Below the pieces are notes generated by a model. The model was given only the letters and a program-made list of their open reading frames with translations, made no database searches and had not been told where the DNA came from. A program made the position numbers and the translations under genes. A stretch of DNA of 64,000 nucleotides from Aquicella sp964438435 (GTDB lineage: Bacteria > Pseudomonadota > Gammaproteobacteria > DSM-16500), in contig CAYTKY010000001.1 in the NCBI GenBank assembly GCA_964438435.1, forward strand, positions 7,459-71,458. The letters are read 5' to 3'. Each line of letters begins with the position of its first letter. The stretch's first letter is position 1. Shown in pieces: positions 55,300 through 62,955 of the stretch.

Positions 55300-56993
55300 C
55301 CCAAGACCATCATCACACACTGAAACACGATCATGCCGATGATCATTCTCATGGCCATGATGATCATCATGCTCCGCCACATCATTCTTTAAAAAATGGA
55401 TTAGGTCCTTTTTTGAAGGGATGGGTGACGACAACCAACCATAAAGATATTGGCACATTATATTTGTTATTGAGCTTAGTAATGCTTTTCTACGGCGGGA
55501 CGATGGCATTGATGATTCGCTTGCAATTGTTTCAACCGGGCGCAAGATTTTTTGATCCAAATACATATAACGAATTAGTGACAGTGCATGGTTTGGTGAT
55601 GGTTTTCGGTGCCATTATGCCTGCATTTGTGGGTCTTGCTAATTGGATGATTCCGATGATGATTGGTGCGCCTGATATGGCTTTACCTAGGCTTAATAAT
55701 TGGAGTTTTTGGATTTTACCATTTGCATTTGCATTATTGACAATTTCATTATTGGTGCCAGGCTCAGGCCCCAATTTTGGATGGACAATGTATGCACCTT
55801 TGTCGTCGCAATATGGTCCGCCTAGCACGGATTATTTAATCGTTGCGATTCATTTAATGGGAATTTCTTCTGTCTTGGGTGCGATTAATATTATTGCCAC
55901 GATTATTAATTTGCGTGCACCGGGTCTAACATGGATGAAACTACCGTTGTTTGTGTGGAGTTGGTTTATTACGGCTTTTCTTTTGATTGGTGCTATGCCA
56001 GTGTTAGCGGGTGTTGTGACGATGATTCTATTTGATCGTCATTTTGGAACCAGTTTTTTTAATGCGGCGGGTGGTGGTGATCCTGTCATGTACCAGCATT
56101 TATTTTGGTTCTTTGGTCACCCCGAAGTTTACATCATGATTTTGCCGGCATTTGGTATTGTTTCTGAAGTTATACCAACTTTTGCACGTAAAAAATTATT
56201 TGGTTATGAATTCATGGTCGGTGCTATTGTTGGGATTGCTTTTCTTTCCTATATCGTGTGGGGACATCACATGTTTACGGCGGGAATGGCTGTCGGCACG
56301 CAACTTTATTTTATGTATGCAACCATGTTAATTGCTGTGCCAACGGGGATTAAGGTGTTTAACTGGGTTGCGACGATGTGGCGCGGTTCATTGACATTCG
56401 AGACGCCGATGTTATTTGCGGTGACTTTCGTGATTCTTTTTACGATTGGCGGATTATCAGGGTTAATGCTTGCTATTGTTCCTGCTGATTATCAGTATCA
56501 AGATACTTATTTTGTCGTCGCGCATTTTCACTATGTGTTAGTAGCAGGTGCATTGCTCGCTATATTGAGCGGTATTTATTATTGGTTACCCAAATGGACA
56601 GGGCGTTATTATAACGAAACATTAGGAAAATGGCACTTTTGGTTAACATTCATTGGTGTGAATGTGACTTTTTTTCCAATGCATTTTTTAGGATTAGCAG
56701 GTATGCCACGACGTATTGCAGACTATGCGCCGCAATATACGGAATTTAATATGATGGCAACGGTAGGCGCCTTTATTTTTGGATTCGCACAATTAATTTT
56801 CTTATACAATGTGTTGTCTACCATGCTAGGAAAAGGAAAGAAAGCGGATGCGCGTGTGTGGGAAGGTTCGCATGGTTTGGAATGGACACTGGATTCACCG
56901 CCGCCTTATCACAGTTTTACCACTCCGCCTAAAATTAAAATGACATCAGCCGAATTAGATCAGAAATTCGATAAAGTATTAGATCAGCACTAG
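55296..56993 (+). CDS. coxA: Cytochrome c oxidase subunit I
   Basis: Catalytic subunit of an aa3-type oxidase, 565 residues with 12 membrane helices. Active-site motifs: TVHGLVMVFG, WFFGHPEVYIMILP (CuB His and the Glu of A1-type D-channel), WGHHMFTAGM (CuB His pair), and VAHFHYVLVAG (heme ligands). The N-terminus is unusual: about twelve His in the first 30 residues (for example DHADDHSHGHDDHH) before the first helix. It follows coxB with a 4-base overlap and is followed by cox11 and coxC. Confidence 0.97.
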   Translation: MTQDHHHTLKHDHADDHSHGHDDHHAPPHHSLKNGLGPFLKGWVTTTNHKDIGTLYLLLSLVMLFYGGTMALMIRLQLFQPGARFFDPNTYNELVTVHGLVMVFGAIMPAFVGLANWMIPMMIGAPDMALPRLNNWSFWILPFAFALLTISLLVPGSGPNFGWTMYAPLSSQYGPPSTDYLIVAIHLMGISSVLGAINIIATIINLRAPGLTWMKLPLFVWSWFITAFLLIGAMPVLAGVVTMILFDRHFGTSFFNAAGGGDPVMYQHLFWFFGHPEVYIMILPAFGIVSEVIPTFARKKLFGYEFMVGAIVGIAFLSYIVWGHHMFTAGMAVGTQLYFMYATMLIAVPTGIKVFNWVATMWRGSLTFETPMLFAVTFVILFTIGGLSGLMLAIVPADYQYQDTYFVVAHFHYVLVAGALLAILSGIYYWLPKWTGRYYNETLGKWHFWLTFIGVNVTFFPMHFLGLAGMPRRIADYAPQYTEFNMMATVGAFIFGFAQLIFLYNVLSTMLGKGKKADARVWEGSHGLEWTLDSPPPYHSFTTPPKIKMTSAELDQKFDKVLDQH

Positions 56994-57008
56994 AGGAGTG
57001 TGTTACCC

Positions 57009-57572
57009 ATGGTTGCTCAAAAATCAAATCGAAAAATTTTTGTGACCGGTGGTATTGTTGCGGCAATTATGTTTGGTTTTTGTTTTGCAATGGTTCCACT
57101 GTATAGTTTAATTTGTCAGAAAACAGGGATTAATACGAGTGCTGCGAATGTTAGTTTGATTACGCCAGCTCAATCGGATGAGATTAGTAAATCAGCTGAT
57201 TTGTCGCGTGAAATTACGGTGCAATTCACTGCAACCAATCACATGGGGATGCCTTGGGATTTTTATCCACGGACAAAAATGGTAAAAGTCCATCCTGGGG
57301 AAAAAACGAAGATTATTTTTTACGCGAAAAATCCGACCGGTCGTGATATGACAGCACAGGCAATCCCCAGTATGACGCCGACTGATGCCATTACGCATTT
57401 TCACAAAATACAATGTTTTTGTTTCGATCAGCAAACGTTAAAAGCGCGAGAAAGTAGAGATATGGCAATGGTTTTTCAAATCGACAAAGATTTACCGAAA
57501 GATGTCCGTGTCATTACACTGGCTTATACTTTATTTGATACAACACCAGCAAAAGAAATAAAGAAGGGATAA
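57009..57572 (+). CDS. ctaG: Cox11/CtaG copper-delivery protein
   Basis: Periplasmic copper chaperone for the CuB site, about 187 residues from the ATG at 57009, which has GAGGAG at good spacing; a GTG at 57000 is too close to that site. A single N-terminal helix is followed by the domain with the copper-binding block IQCFCFDQQTL (Cys-Phe-Cys) and the family stretch PLYSLICQKTGI. It lies between coxA and coxC, as in many proteobacteria. Confidence 0.95.
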   Translation: MVAQKSNRKIFVTGGIVAAIMFGFCFAMVPLYSLICQKTGINTSAANVSLITPAQSDEISKSADLSREITVQFTATNHMGMPWDFYPRTKMVKVHPGEKTKIIFYAKNPTGRDMTAQAIPSMTPTDAITHFHKIQCFCFDQQTLKARESRDMAMVFQIDKDLPKDVRVITLAYTLFDTTPAKEIKKG

Positions 57573-57578
57573 TGAATA

Positions 57579-58502
57579 ATGAGCACCTCCATTAGAAAAT
57601 ATGAACCTGTTAAGTATTATTTTATTGCTGATCCATCGTTTTGGCCGATCATTGGATCAATTGGATTATTTTGTACTGTATTGGGATTAGTTCAAGTACT
57701 GCATGGCGGTGCTTGGGGTCCTTATTTAATGCTAGCTGGATTAGCTATTTTGTTGACGACGATGTTTGGTTGGTTTGGCCATGTAATCAACGAAAGTTTG
57801 CAGGGATTGCATAGCGCACAAATGGATAAAACCTATCGTTGGGGAATGCTGTGGTTTATTGTTTCTGAAATTGCTTTATTCGCTGTTTTCTTTTTGGCTT
57901 TGTTTTATACGCGAATTTTTTCAGTGCCTGAATTGGGTGCCGCACCTTATGAAGTGACTAAAGCATTATTGCTTTACAAAGGCAGTGCAACCCATGAGTA
58001 TTTGTGGCCGAATTTTAAAGCTATTTGGCCGCTGCTTGTTAATCCTAATCCACAACTATTTCAGGGGCCGAAGGAAGTCATTGAGACATGGCATATTCCT
58101 GCATTAAATACGCTGTTACTGCTAAGTAGTGCGATCACCGTAACATGGGCACACTGGGGATTGAAAAAAGGAAATCAGAAGCAAGTCATTATTGGATTAG
58201 TTTTAACAATTCTTTTAGGCGCTATCTTTGAAGGATTTCAAGCAAAAGAATATATTAAAGCTTATACTGAATTAAACCTTACGTTAGCAAGCGGCATATA
58301 CGGCACAACATTTTTTACATTAACAGGATTGCACGCGGCGCATGTTAGTATTGGTGTAATCATGTTAACCATCATTTTGATTCGTTGCTTGAAGAAACAT
58401 TTTTTACCCGAGCATCATTTTGCATTTGAAGCAGTTTCTTGGTACTGGCATTTTGTCGACGTAGTTTGGTTATTTTTATTTGTATTTGTTTATTGGTTTT
58501 AA
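57579..58502 (+). CDS. coxC: Cytochrome c oxidase subunit III
   Basis: Seven-helix membrane subunit, 307 residues. Typical blocks: YFIADPSFWPIIGSIGLF, GFQAKEYIKA, TFFTLTGLHAAHVSIG and the C-terminal EAVSWYWHFVDVVWLFLF. It is the last structural gene of coxB-coxA-ctaG-coxC. Some 40 residues in the middle (SATHEYLWPNFKAIWPLLVN...) are an insert relative to short forms. Confidence 0.95.
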   Translation: MSTSIRKYEPVKYYFIADPSFWPIIGSIGLFCTVLGLVQVLHGGAWGPYLMLAGLAILLTTMFGWFGHVINESLQGLHSAQMDKTYRWGMLWFIVSEIALFAVFFLALFYTRIFSVPELGAAPYEVTKALLLYKGSATHEYLWPNFKAIWPLLVNPNPQLFQGPKEVIETWHIPALNTLLLLSSAITVTWAHWGLKKGNQKQVIIGLVLTILLGAIFEGFQAKEYIKAYTELNLTLASGIYGTTFFTLTGLHAAHVSIGVIMLTIILIRCLKKHFLPEHHFAFEAVSWYWHFVDVVWLFLFVFVYWF

Positions 58503-58520
58503 CCAGGGAAGATGATAATT

Positions 58521-59408
58521 ATGCCGTGGCTGATTAATGCAGCGCAATTAGATAAGCTTCGTAAAAGCCCGAAAAATGTGATTATTCTGGATGCGAGTTG
58601 GCATTTAGACGAAGGACGCAATGCAAAAGAAGAGTATTTACAAAATCATATTGCTGGCGCGCGCTTTGTGGATCTTTGTGATTTTAATGATCCAGATACG
58701 TATTTGCCAAATATGTTAATTCGTGATGAAAAAAAAGTAAGTGAGAAAATAGCAGAACTAGGCATTACCAAAGATCATAAAATTATTTTTTATGATCATA
58801 GCGAGTTACATACAAGTTGTCGTGCATTATGGATGTTTAAAGTTTTTGGGCATCAGTCTAACCAACTGTATATTTTAGATGGCGGGCTTGATGCGTGGCA
58901 GCGATATGGCGGGAAAGTTGAAGAAGGCGAATTGCGCACCCAGGGGGGCGCGAGTAAATCTTATCAAGTCAATTTTGAGGCTCACTTTATTCGCACATTA
59001 GTGCAAATGAAAACGAATTTACATCATCCAACAGAACAAGTCGTTGATTTGCGCCATCCTGTTCGTTATGCAGGTGGTGCTGAGCATCGCGCGGGAATGC
59101 GTCGAGGACATATACCAGGTAGCTTTTCTTTTCCTTATTTTACGATGTTTGAGTCAGATGGTTGTTTTAAACCGCTCGAAAAGATACGAAAACAATTAAC
59201 GGGTATTGGCGTTGAGTTAGAATATCCCATTGTGACAACGTGTGGATCGGGGATCACTTCTGCCATATTGGACTTTGTTCTGGATCTGCTAAACCAAACA
59301 CAGCATGCACTCTACGTTGGCTATTGGGCTGTGTGGGGTGTTGATACACTTTATCCTGGTGAAGCAGATATAAATGAACGACCGGTAGTGACAAGTATCG
59401 ACGCTTGA
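58521..59408 (+). CDS. 3-Mercaptopyruvate/thiosulfate sulfurtransferase
   Basis: Two-domain rhodanese of 295 residues from the ATG at 58521 (AGGGAAG at about 9 bases; the ATG at 58512 abuts that site). The inactive N-terminal domain has HIAGARFVDLCDFNDPDTYLP-like sequence. The catalytic Cys is in TTCGSGITSAI; a CGSG[IV]T[AS] loop points to mercaptopyruvate rather than thiosulfate as preferred donor. It lies 18 bases after coxC and may be cotranscribed. The substrate is not proven. Confidence 0.9.
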   Translation: MPWLINAAQLDKLRKSPKNVIILDASWHLDEGRNAKEEYLQNHIAGARFVDLCDFNDPDTYLPNMLIRDEKKVSEKIAELGITKDHKIIFYDHSELHTSCRALWMFKVFGHQSNQLYILDGGLDAWQRYGGKVEEGELRTQGGASKSYQVNFEAHFIRTLVQMKTNLHHPTEQVVDLRHPVRYAGGAEHRAGMRRGHIPGSFSFPYFTMFESDGCFKPLEKIRKQLTGIGVELEYPIVTTCGSGITSAILDFVLDLLNQTQHALYVGYWAVWGVDTLYPGEADINERPVVTSIDA

Positions 59409-59483
59409 TTTTTTCAGTTCGATTTAGAATTTGTTTCGCTCGTTCAATCCTTAATATCTACAATTTTTTCAAATGGTGTGTAA

Positions 59484-60248
59484 ATGATGCAAAGAAAATG
59501 GATCGAAACGTGTTATTACGAAGGACTTAAAAAATATAGAGAGGGAAACTTTAATAGGGCAATGTTTTTTTTTAAAATCATTATTAATTATGGAATGGAT
59601 GAGCCCAAATTGCGTGCTCACGCTTTTAATAATGTTGGGTTGATTTTTTGTAAGCAAGAGAAAAGGCATGAGGCGCTTAATTTTTTTGAAAAAGCGATTG
59701 AATTAAATAAAGAAGAGCCCAAGTATTACCATAATTCTGGCGTTATTTTTTCTGAGAACTTAAATGATAAAAAAACAGGAGCGTTTTATTTTCATGATGC
59801 GGGTGTGCTGTATCTTTCAAAAAATAAATTTGATAAAGCCATTGAAATGTTTAAAACCGCTCTTGAATTGTTTGAAGACGCGAGGTTTTATGAACAGCTA
59901 GGGCACTGCTACTTTTTGCGGAATAAAAATAAAAATGATCTGATTTCTTCAATCAACTGTTTTGAAAAAGTAATGAAAGAATATACAGCCGATTCTTCCG
60001 AGCTGTTTGACCGTCAAAAGGATAATCTTTTTAAAGCTGAATTGGCGATGCTAGATTATTTGCCCTTCTACACGCTTCAAACAAAGGAAGAATTTAAAAA
60101 TAGTGAAAAATCTTCTTCTGCTAAGTGTGCTTTTTTTCAAGAAAGCTCGACGAAGAAGCGTAAATACAATTCTGGGTTAGAAAAACAAGAAACTAAAAAA
60201 CAAATTTGTTGTGATCATGTTCCTATCCCGAATGCTCGGCGGGCATGA
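59484..60248 (+). CDS. TPR protein (effector candidate)
   Basis: A 254-residue protein with about four TPR-type helical pairs in residues 15-180 (KLRAHAFNNVGLIFCKQEKR, YYHNSGVIFS, DAGVLYLSKNKFDKAIEMFK, ARFYEQLGHCYFLRNKNK). The C-terminal 60 residues are Lys/Glu-rich and disordered, with a basic patch (TKKRKYNSGLEKQETKKQ). No signal peptide. It stands alone and converges with a protein-kinase gene. It is plausibly a host-directed TPR protein, but nothing proves secretion. Confidence 0.72.
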   Translation: MMQRKWIETCYYEGLKKYREGNFNRAMFFFKIIINYGMDEPKLRAHAFNNVGLIFCKQEKRHEALNFFEKAIELNKEEPKYYHNSGVIFSENLNDKKTGAFYFHDAGVLYLSKNKFDKAIEMFKTALELFEDARFYEQLGHCYFLRNKNKNDLISSINCFEKVMKEYTADSSELFDRQKDNLFKAELAMLDYLPFYTLQTKEEFKNSEKSSSAKCAFFQESSTKKRKYNSGLEKQETKKQICCDHVPIPNARRA

Positions 60249-60295
60249 TCATTGAGAAGTCTATCGGCATTCATCTCAATGACCAACCTTTAAAA

Positions 60296-60318
60296 GGGAA
60301 CATACTAAAAGCGTTCCC
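60296..60318. terminator. Weak hairpin between TPR and kinase genes
   Basis: Short arms GGGAAC and GTTCCC around an 11-base loop. A second weak pair, TCATTGAG/CTCAATGA, lies at about 60249-60282. Confidence 0.4.
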
Positions 60319-60323
60319 TCATG

Positions 60324-62141
60324 TCAAATTTTAATAGAAGAACTGTTTTGTGAAAGCGCAAGAGGCGGATTCGTTTCTATTGTTTCCTTTGACTTGGAAA
60401 ATAAAGAAATTGAAAGCATGGTTTCTTTCGAAGAGGGGTGAAGAATAAAAAGTTCCCGTTTTGTTTGCAAGAGTTTTTCGTGATCATCTGGGCATATTTC
60501 TTGATACTTCTTTTTGAGGTCAGCAACCAAAGTCGCGAGCTTGTCTAGATTTGTGATCGGCTGATCGCATTTTTTTAACGCGGATGTTATTTTTTTCTTG
60601 AGAGAAGAATCGTTGGGAATACAGTCCATTTTTTCGAATAATAATTTAAATTGGCTTGTTAATTCATTGAAATCCTCGAAGAGGCCATGTATTTTTTGAT
60701 AAATAGCTTGTTTGCTTTGCAACCCTTCTAGCGCTTCTATGCCTAACACATCAATGAATTCTTGGATTACGTCAGGGTGTGGATTTAATTTGTCTAAATA
60801 AATTTCCATCAAATTAATAATCTGTTCTTTGCAAAATTTATTTCGATTTTCACGCATTGCTTTTCTAAAAGTGAGGCCATTCTCGTTAGCTTGTATCAAT
60901 GCGTCGTCGAGATCATGTTGTTGATGTTGACTTATTCTATATGAGATTTTTGCTTTTTCGAATCGAGCTAATGCTTCATCATTTGATAAACGTTCTTCAT
61001 GATTGGCTCGTGTTAATTGTTTGACGATGTCGTAAATTTTTTCTTTAATAGAGGGATCTATGTTTATTTGATGATACAGATCTTCATTAAATAACGTATC
61101 CGTGTCTACGCATTTTAAAAAGGAAGAGCGATTTTTTTCAACATCTTCAAATAACCTGAGAAAAAGCAGTCCCCACAATAATCCAATAATTTTTCCTAGG
61201 AAAAAATCGTCAGATTTTGATGTTGTGTTTTCGTTTGATAAAATTTCCAAGGGAGCATAAAACAAATTACTACCAAGATAGTTGCCTTTTTCATTTTCAT
61301 TTGCTTTTTTGCTTAATCCCAAGTCAAAGGGTGTGATGCGGACGTGGCTGTTGTATTCCATCATGATGTTGGCGGGCGTAAAGTCACGATGAATAATATC
61401 GAGATCATGAAGGGACTGGATAGCCCGAATAATTTTAATAGTGATCTTGAAACGCGATTCTGGAGAAAAATTTCTTAGCGTAGTTGACCATCCAAAGGGA
61501 AGTGACATGTTGTTGTAAGGATGAGAAAGTTTGTTAGGAGAGTCATCTTCAAAGATGAAGTGGTCAAGTATTTTTCCATGGAGCCTTCTCATGACTAAAA
61601 AGAGGTGACTAGTTGTTTCAACGGGAGTTTTTGTATGCAACGTATCTATTTTTTTTGATAATTCAGCTTCTATTCTTAATCTTTTCTGAGTAACCTCTAA
61701 TGGTTCGCTGCAAATTGAGGCTGGGATAATTTTAATCACGCGGCTGATATCATCGCTGTTTTTTTTGGGGATGACGACTTTGTTGAGATCATCTAACTTA
61801 AGTGTTCGCGCAACGGAGTAAACCTTTGCGCAACCTCCTTCCCCTAAAATATCTCCAATGACTTCAAAGCGATATTCATCAGGACGACTTTCGCTGGGAC
61901 GACGTAAAATAGAATGAGTGAGTTTGATTTTGCAACGACTTCGAGTTAAAAAATAAAAAGAGTTATTTTTTTTTAAATAGTTTTGATAAAAATAGATGTT
62001 TTTGTTTTGTTCAAATAATTCATATAGTAATTGGCTGGCATCGAGCGTTGAGAGGTCGGTTTGATTGCTCAATTTCTTGCAAGTTAATTCATCGGGATTC
62101 ACTTCAATTTCTGTCTGGTTGTCAATATATTGTCTCTGCAT
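60324..62141 (-). CDS. Eukaryotic-type Ser/Thr protein kinase with helical tail (effector candidate)
   Basis: A 605-residue protein. A kinase domain spans about residues 85-400. Motifs in order: glycine loop GEGGCAKVY (100-108), candidate VAIK-Lys at 137 (RVIKII), a Glu in RIEAELSKK, catalytic loop HRDFTPANIM (His251, Arg252, Asp253, Asn258), the DFG equivalent DLG (273-275) and an APE-like YAPLE (295-299). An extra insertion (about 115-135) lies in the N-lobe. Residues 400-605 are mostly helical without a known domain. All catalytic residues are present, so it is probably an active kinase. No transmembrane or PASTA domain, unlike bacterial PknB. It resembles intracellular-pathogen effector kinases (LegK-like). 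Confidence 0.85.
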   Translation of the reverse strand: MQRQYIDNQTEIEVNPDELTCKKLSNQTDLSTLDASQLLYELFEQNKNIYFYQNYLKKNNSFYFLTRSRCKIKLTHSILRRPSESRPDEYRFEVIGDILGEGGCAKVYSVARTLKLDDLNKVVIPKKNSDDISRVIKIIPASICSEPLEVTQKRLRIEAELSKKIDTLHTKTPVETTSHLFLVMRRLHGKILDHFIFEDDSPNKLSHPYNNMSLPFGWSTTLRNFSPESRFKITIKIIRAIQSLHDLDIIHRDFTPANIMMEYNSHVRITPFDLGLSKKANENEKGNYLGSNLFYAPLEILSNENTTSKSDDFFLGKIIGLLWGLLFLRLFEDVEKNRSSFLKCVDTDTLFNEDLYHQINIDPSIKEKIYDIVKQLTRANHEERLSNDEALARFEKAKISYRISQHQQHDLDDALIQANENGLTFRKAMRENRNKFCKEQIINLMEIYLDKLNPHPDVIQEFIDVLGIEALEGLQSKQAIYQKIHGLFEDFNELTSQFKLLFEKMDCIPNDSSLKKKITSALKKCDQPITNLDKLATLVADLKKKYQEICPDDHEKLLQTKRELFILHPSSKETMLSISLFSKSKETIETNPPLALSQNSSSIKI

Positions 62142-62246
62142 GTGTGTGGCACCATTTTTTTGTTGGTTTGTATTTTGGAGGATGTTTATATTACAAAATC
62201 ATGAATAAGTCACTATTCAGGATAAAATGGGATGATTGTCAGAAAA

Positions 62247-62396
62247 TTAAAATATTTTTTTCTCTATTTTTTCTTGTTTTAATAATTCTGCTGCTTGATG
62301 CTGATCAAAGGGTTTTAATGAGTCGATCGAAGAGCAGTTAGATAAAAACAACAGGAAGGTCATGATCATCATAAAATAAGTTATTTTACGCATCAT
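62247..62396 (-). CDS. Tiny lipoprotein
   Basis: About 49 residues: a hydrophobic signal peptide (ITYFMMIMTFLLFLS) with the lipobox LSNC, then SSIDSLKPFDQHQAAELLKQ and a basic end. It overlaps the 3' end of the PTPS gene, with starts possible at 62405, 62396 or 62393. No family is recognised. It may be an entericidin-like or lineage-specific small lipoprotein, translationally coupled to the upstream gene. Confidence 0.5.
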   Translation of the reverse strand: MMRKITYFMMIMTFLLFLSNCSSIDSLKPFDQHQAAELLKQEKIEKKIF

Positions 62397-62886
62397 TTTT
62401 TGCATCCCATGTGGCGCCGCCTGATTGTCCGGGGCCATTGTAAACTTTTACCGTGAGACGTTGAATTCCATGCGCTGTCATTTCGGGTGAATTTTCGAGG
62501 ATTTTTTGCAAAAACCAATGAGATAATTCTTCGATTGTGATGTTTGTTAACGGTAAAATCACGACATCTTCTTTTAAAAAAAATAATTTTTTGTGATTGA
62601 AAATAGCTATCCAATAATCTCCTTCTTCTTGGATTTGCAAGTAAGGTGATCGGTCAGGTAGAAGAAAGTAGCGATCTAACTGATTGCAGAGTGCTAATAC
62701 TTTTTTCTTGTAATGGCGATAATCAAAGGATAAGCCGTTGTGTTCAATTTTTTTATCGAATGCGATGCTGACATAGTAATTATGTCCATGCATTTGTTCA
62801 CGTTCTGTTTCTGAAAATATAGTGAAATGACCGGCAGAAAATGAAAATTCTTCTTTATTTATTTCTAAACTCGCGATGCGTGTCAC
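62386..62886 (-). CDS. 6-pyruvoyltetrahydropterin synthase-family enzyme, ExxHGH type
   Basis: A 166-residue tunnelling-fold enzyme. Zinc histidines are in FSAGHFTIF (His20 region) and EQMHGHNYYVSI. In QueD the motif is CxxxHGH; here it is E-Q-M-HGH and Cys is absent. That is the pattern described for PTPS-III enzymes, which convert dihydroneopterin triphosphate or dihydroneopterin to the folate precursor 6-hydroxymethylpterin and replace FolB. The FDYRHYKKKVLALCNQLDRYFL block is family-typical. folE (GTP cyclohydrolase I) is 25 kb away and would supply the substrate. The alternative is a QueD relative of other function. Confidence 0.8.
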   Translation of the reverse strand: MTRIASLEINKEEFSFSAGHFTIFSETEREQMHGHNYYVSIAFDKKIEHNGLSFDYRHYKKKVLALCNQLDRYFLLPDRSPYLQIQEEGDYWIAIFNHKKLFFLKEDVVILPLTNITIEELSHWFLQKILENSPEMTAHGIQRLTVKVYNGPGQSGGATWDAKNDA

Positions 62887-62955
62887 GTAAATTCCCCGAT
62901 TTTTTGGTTCTTCCTAGAAGAACCGATTTTTATTAGAGAATCATTCTACCTAAAA

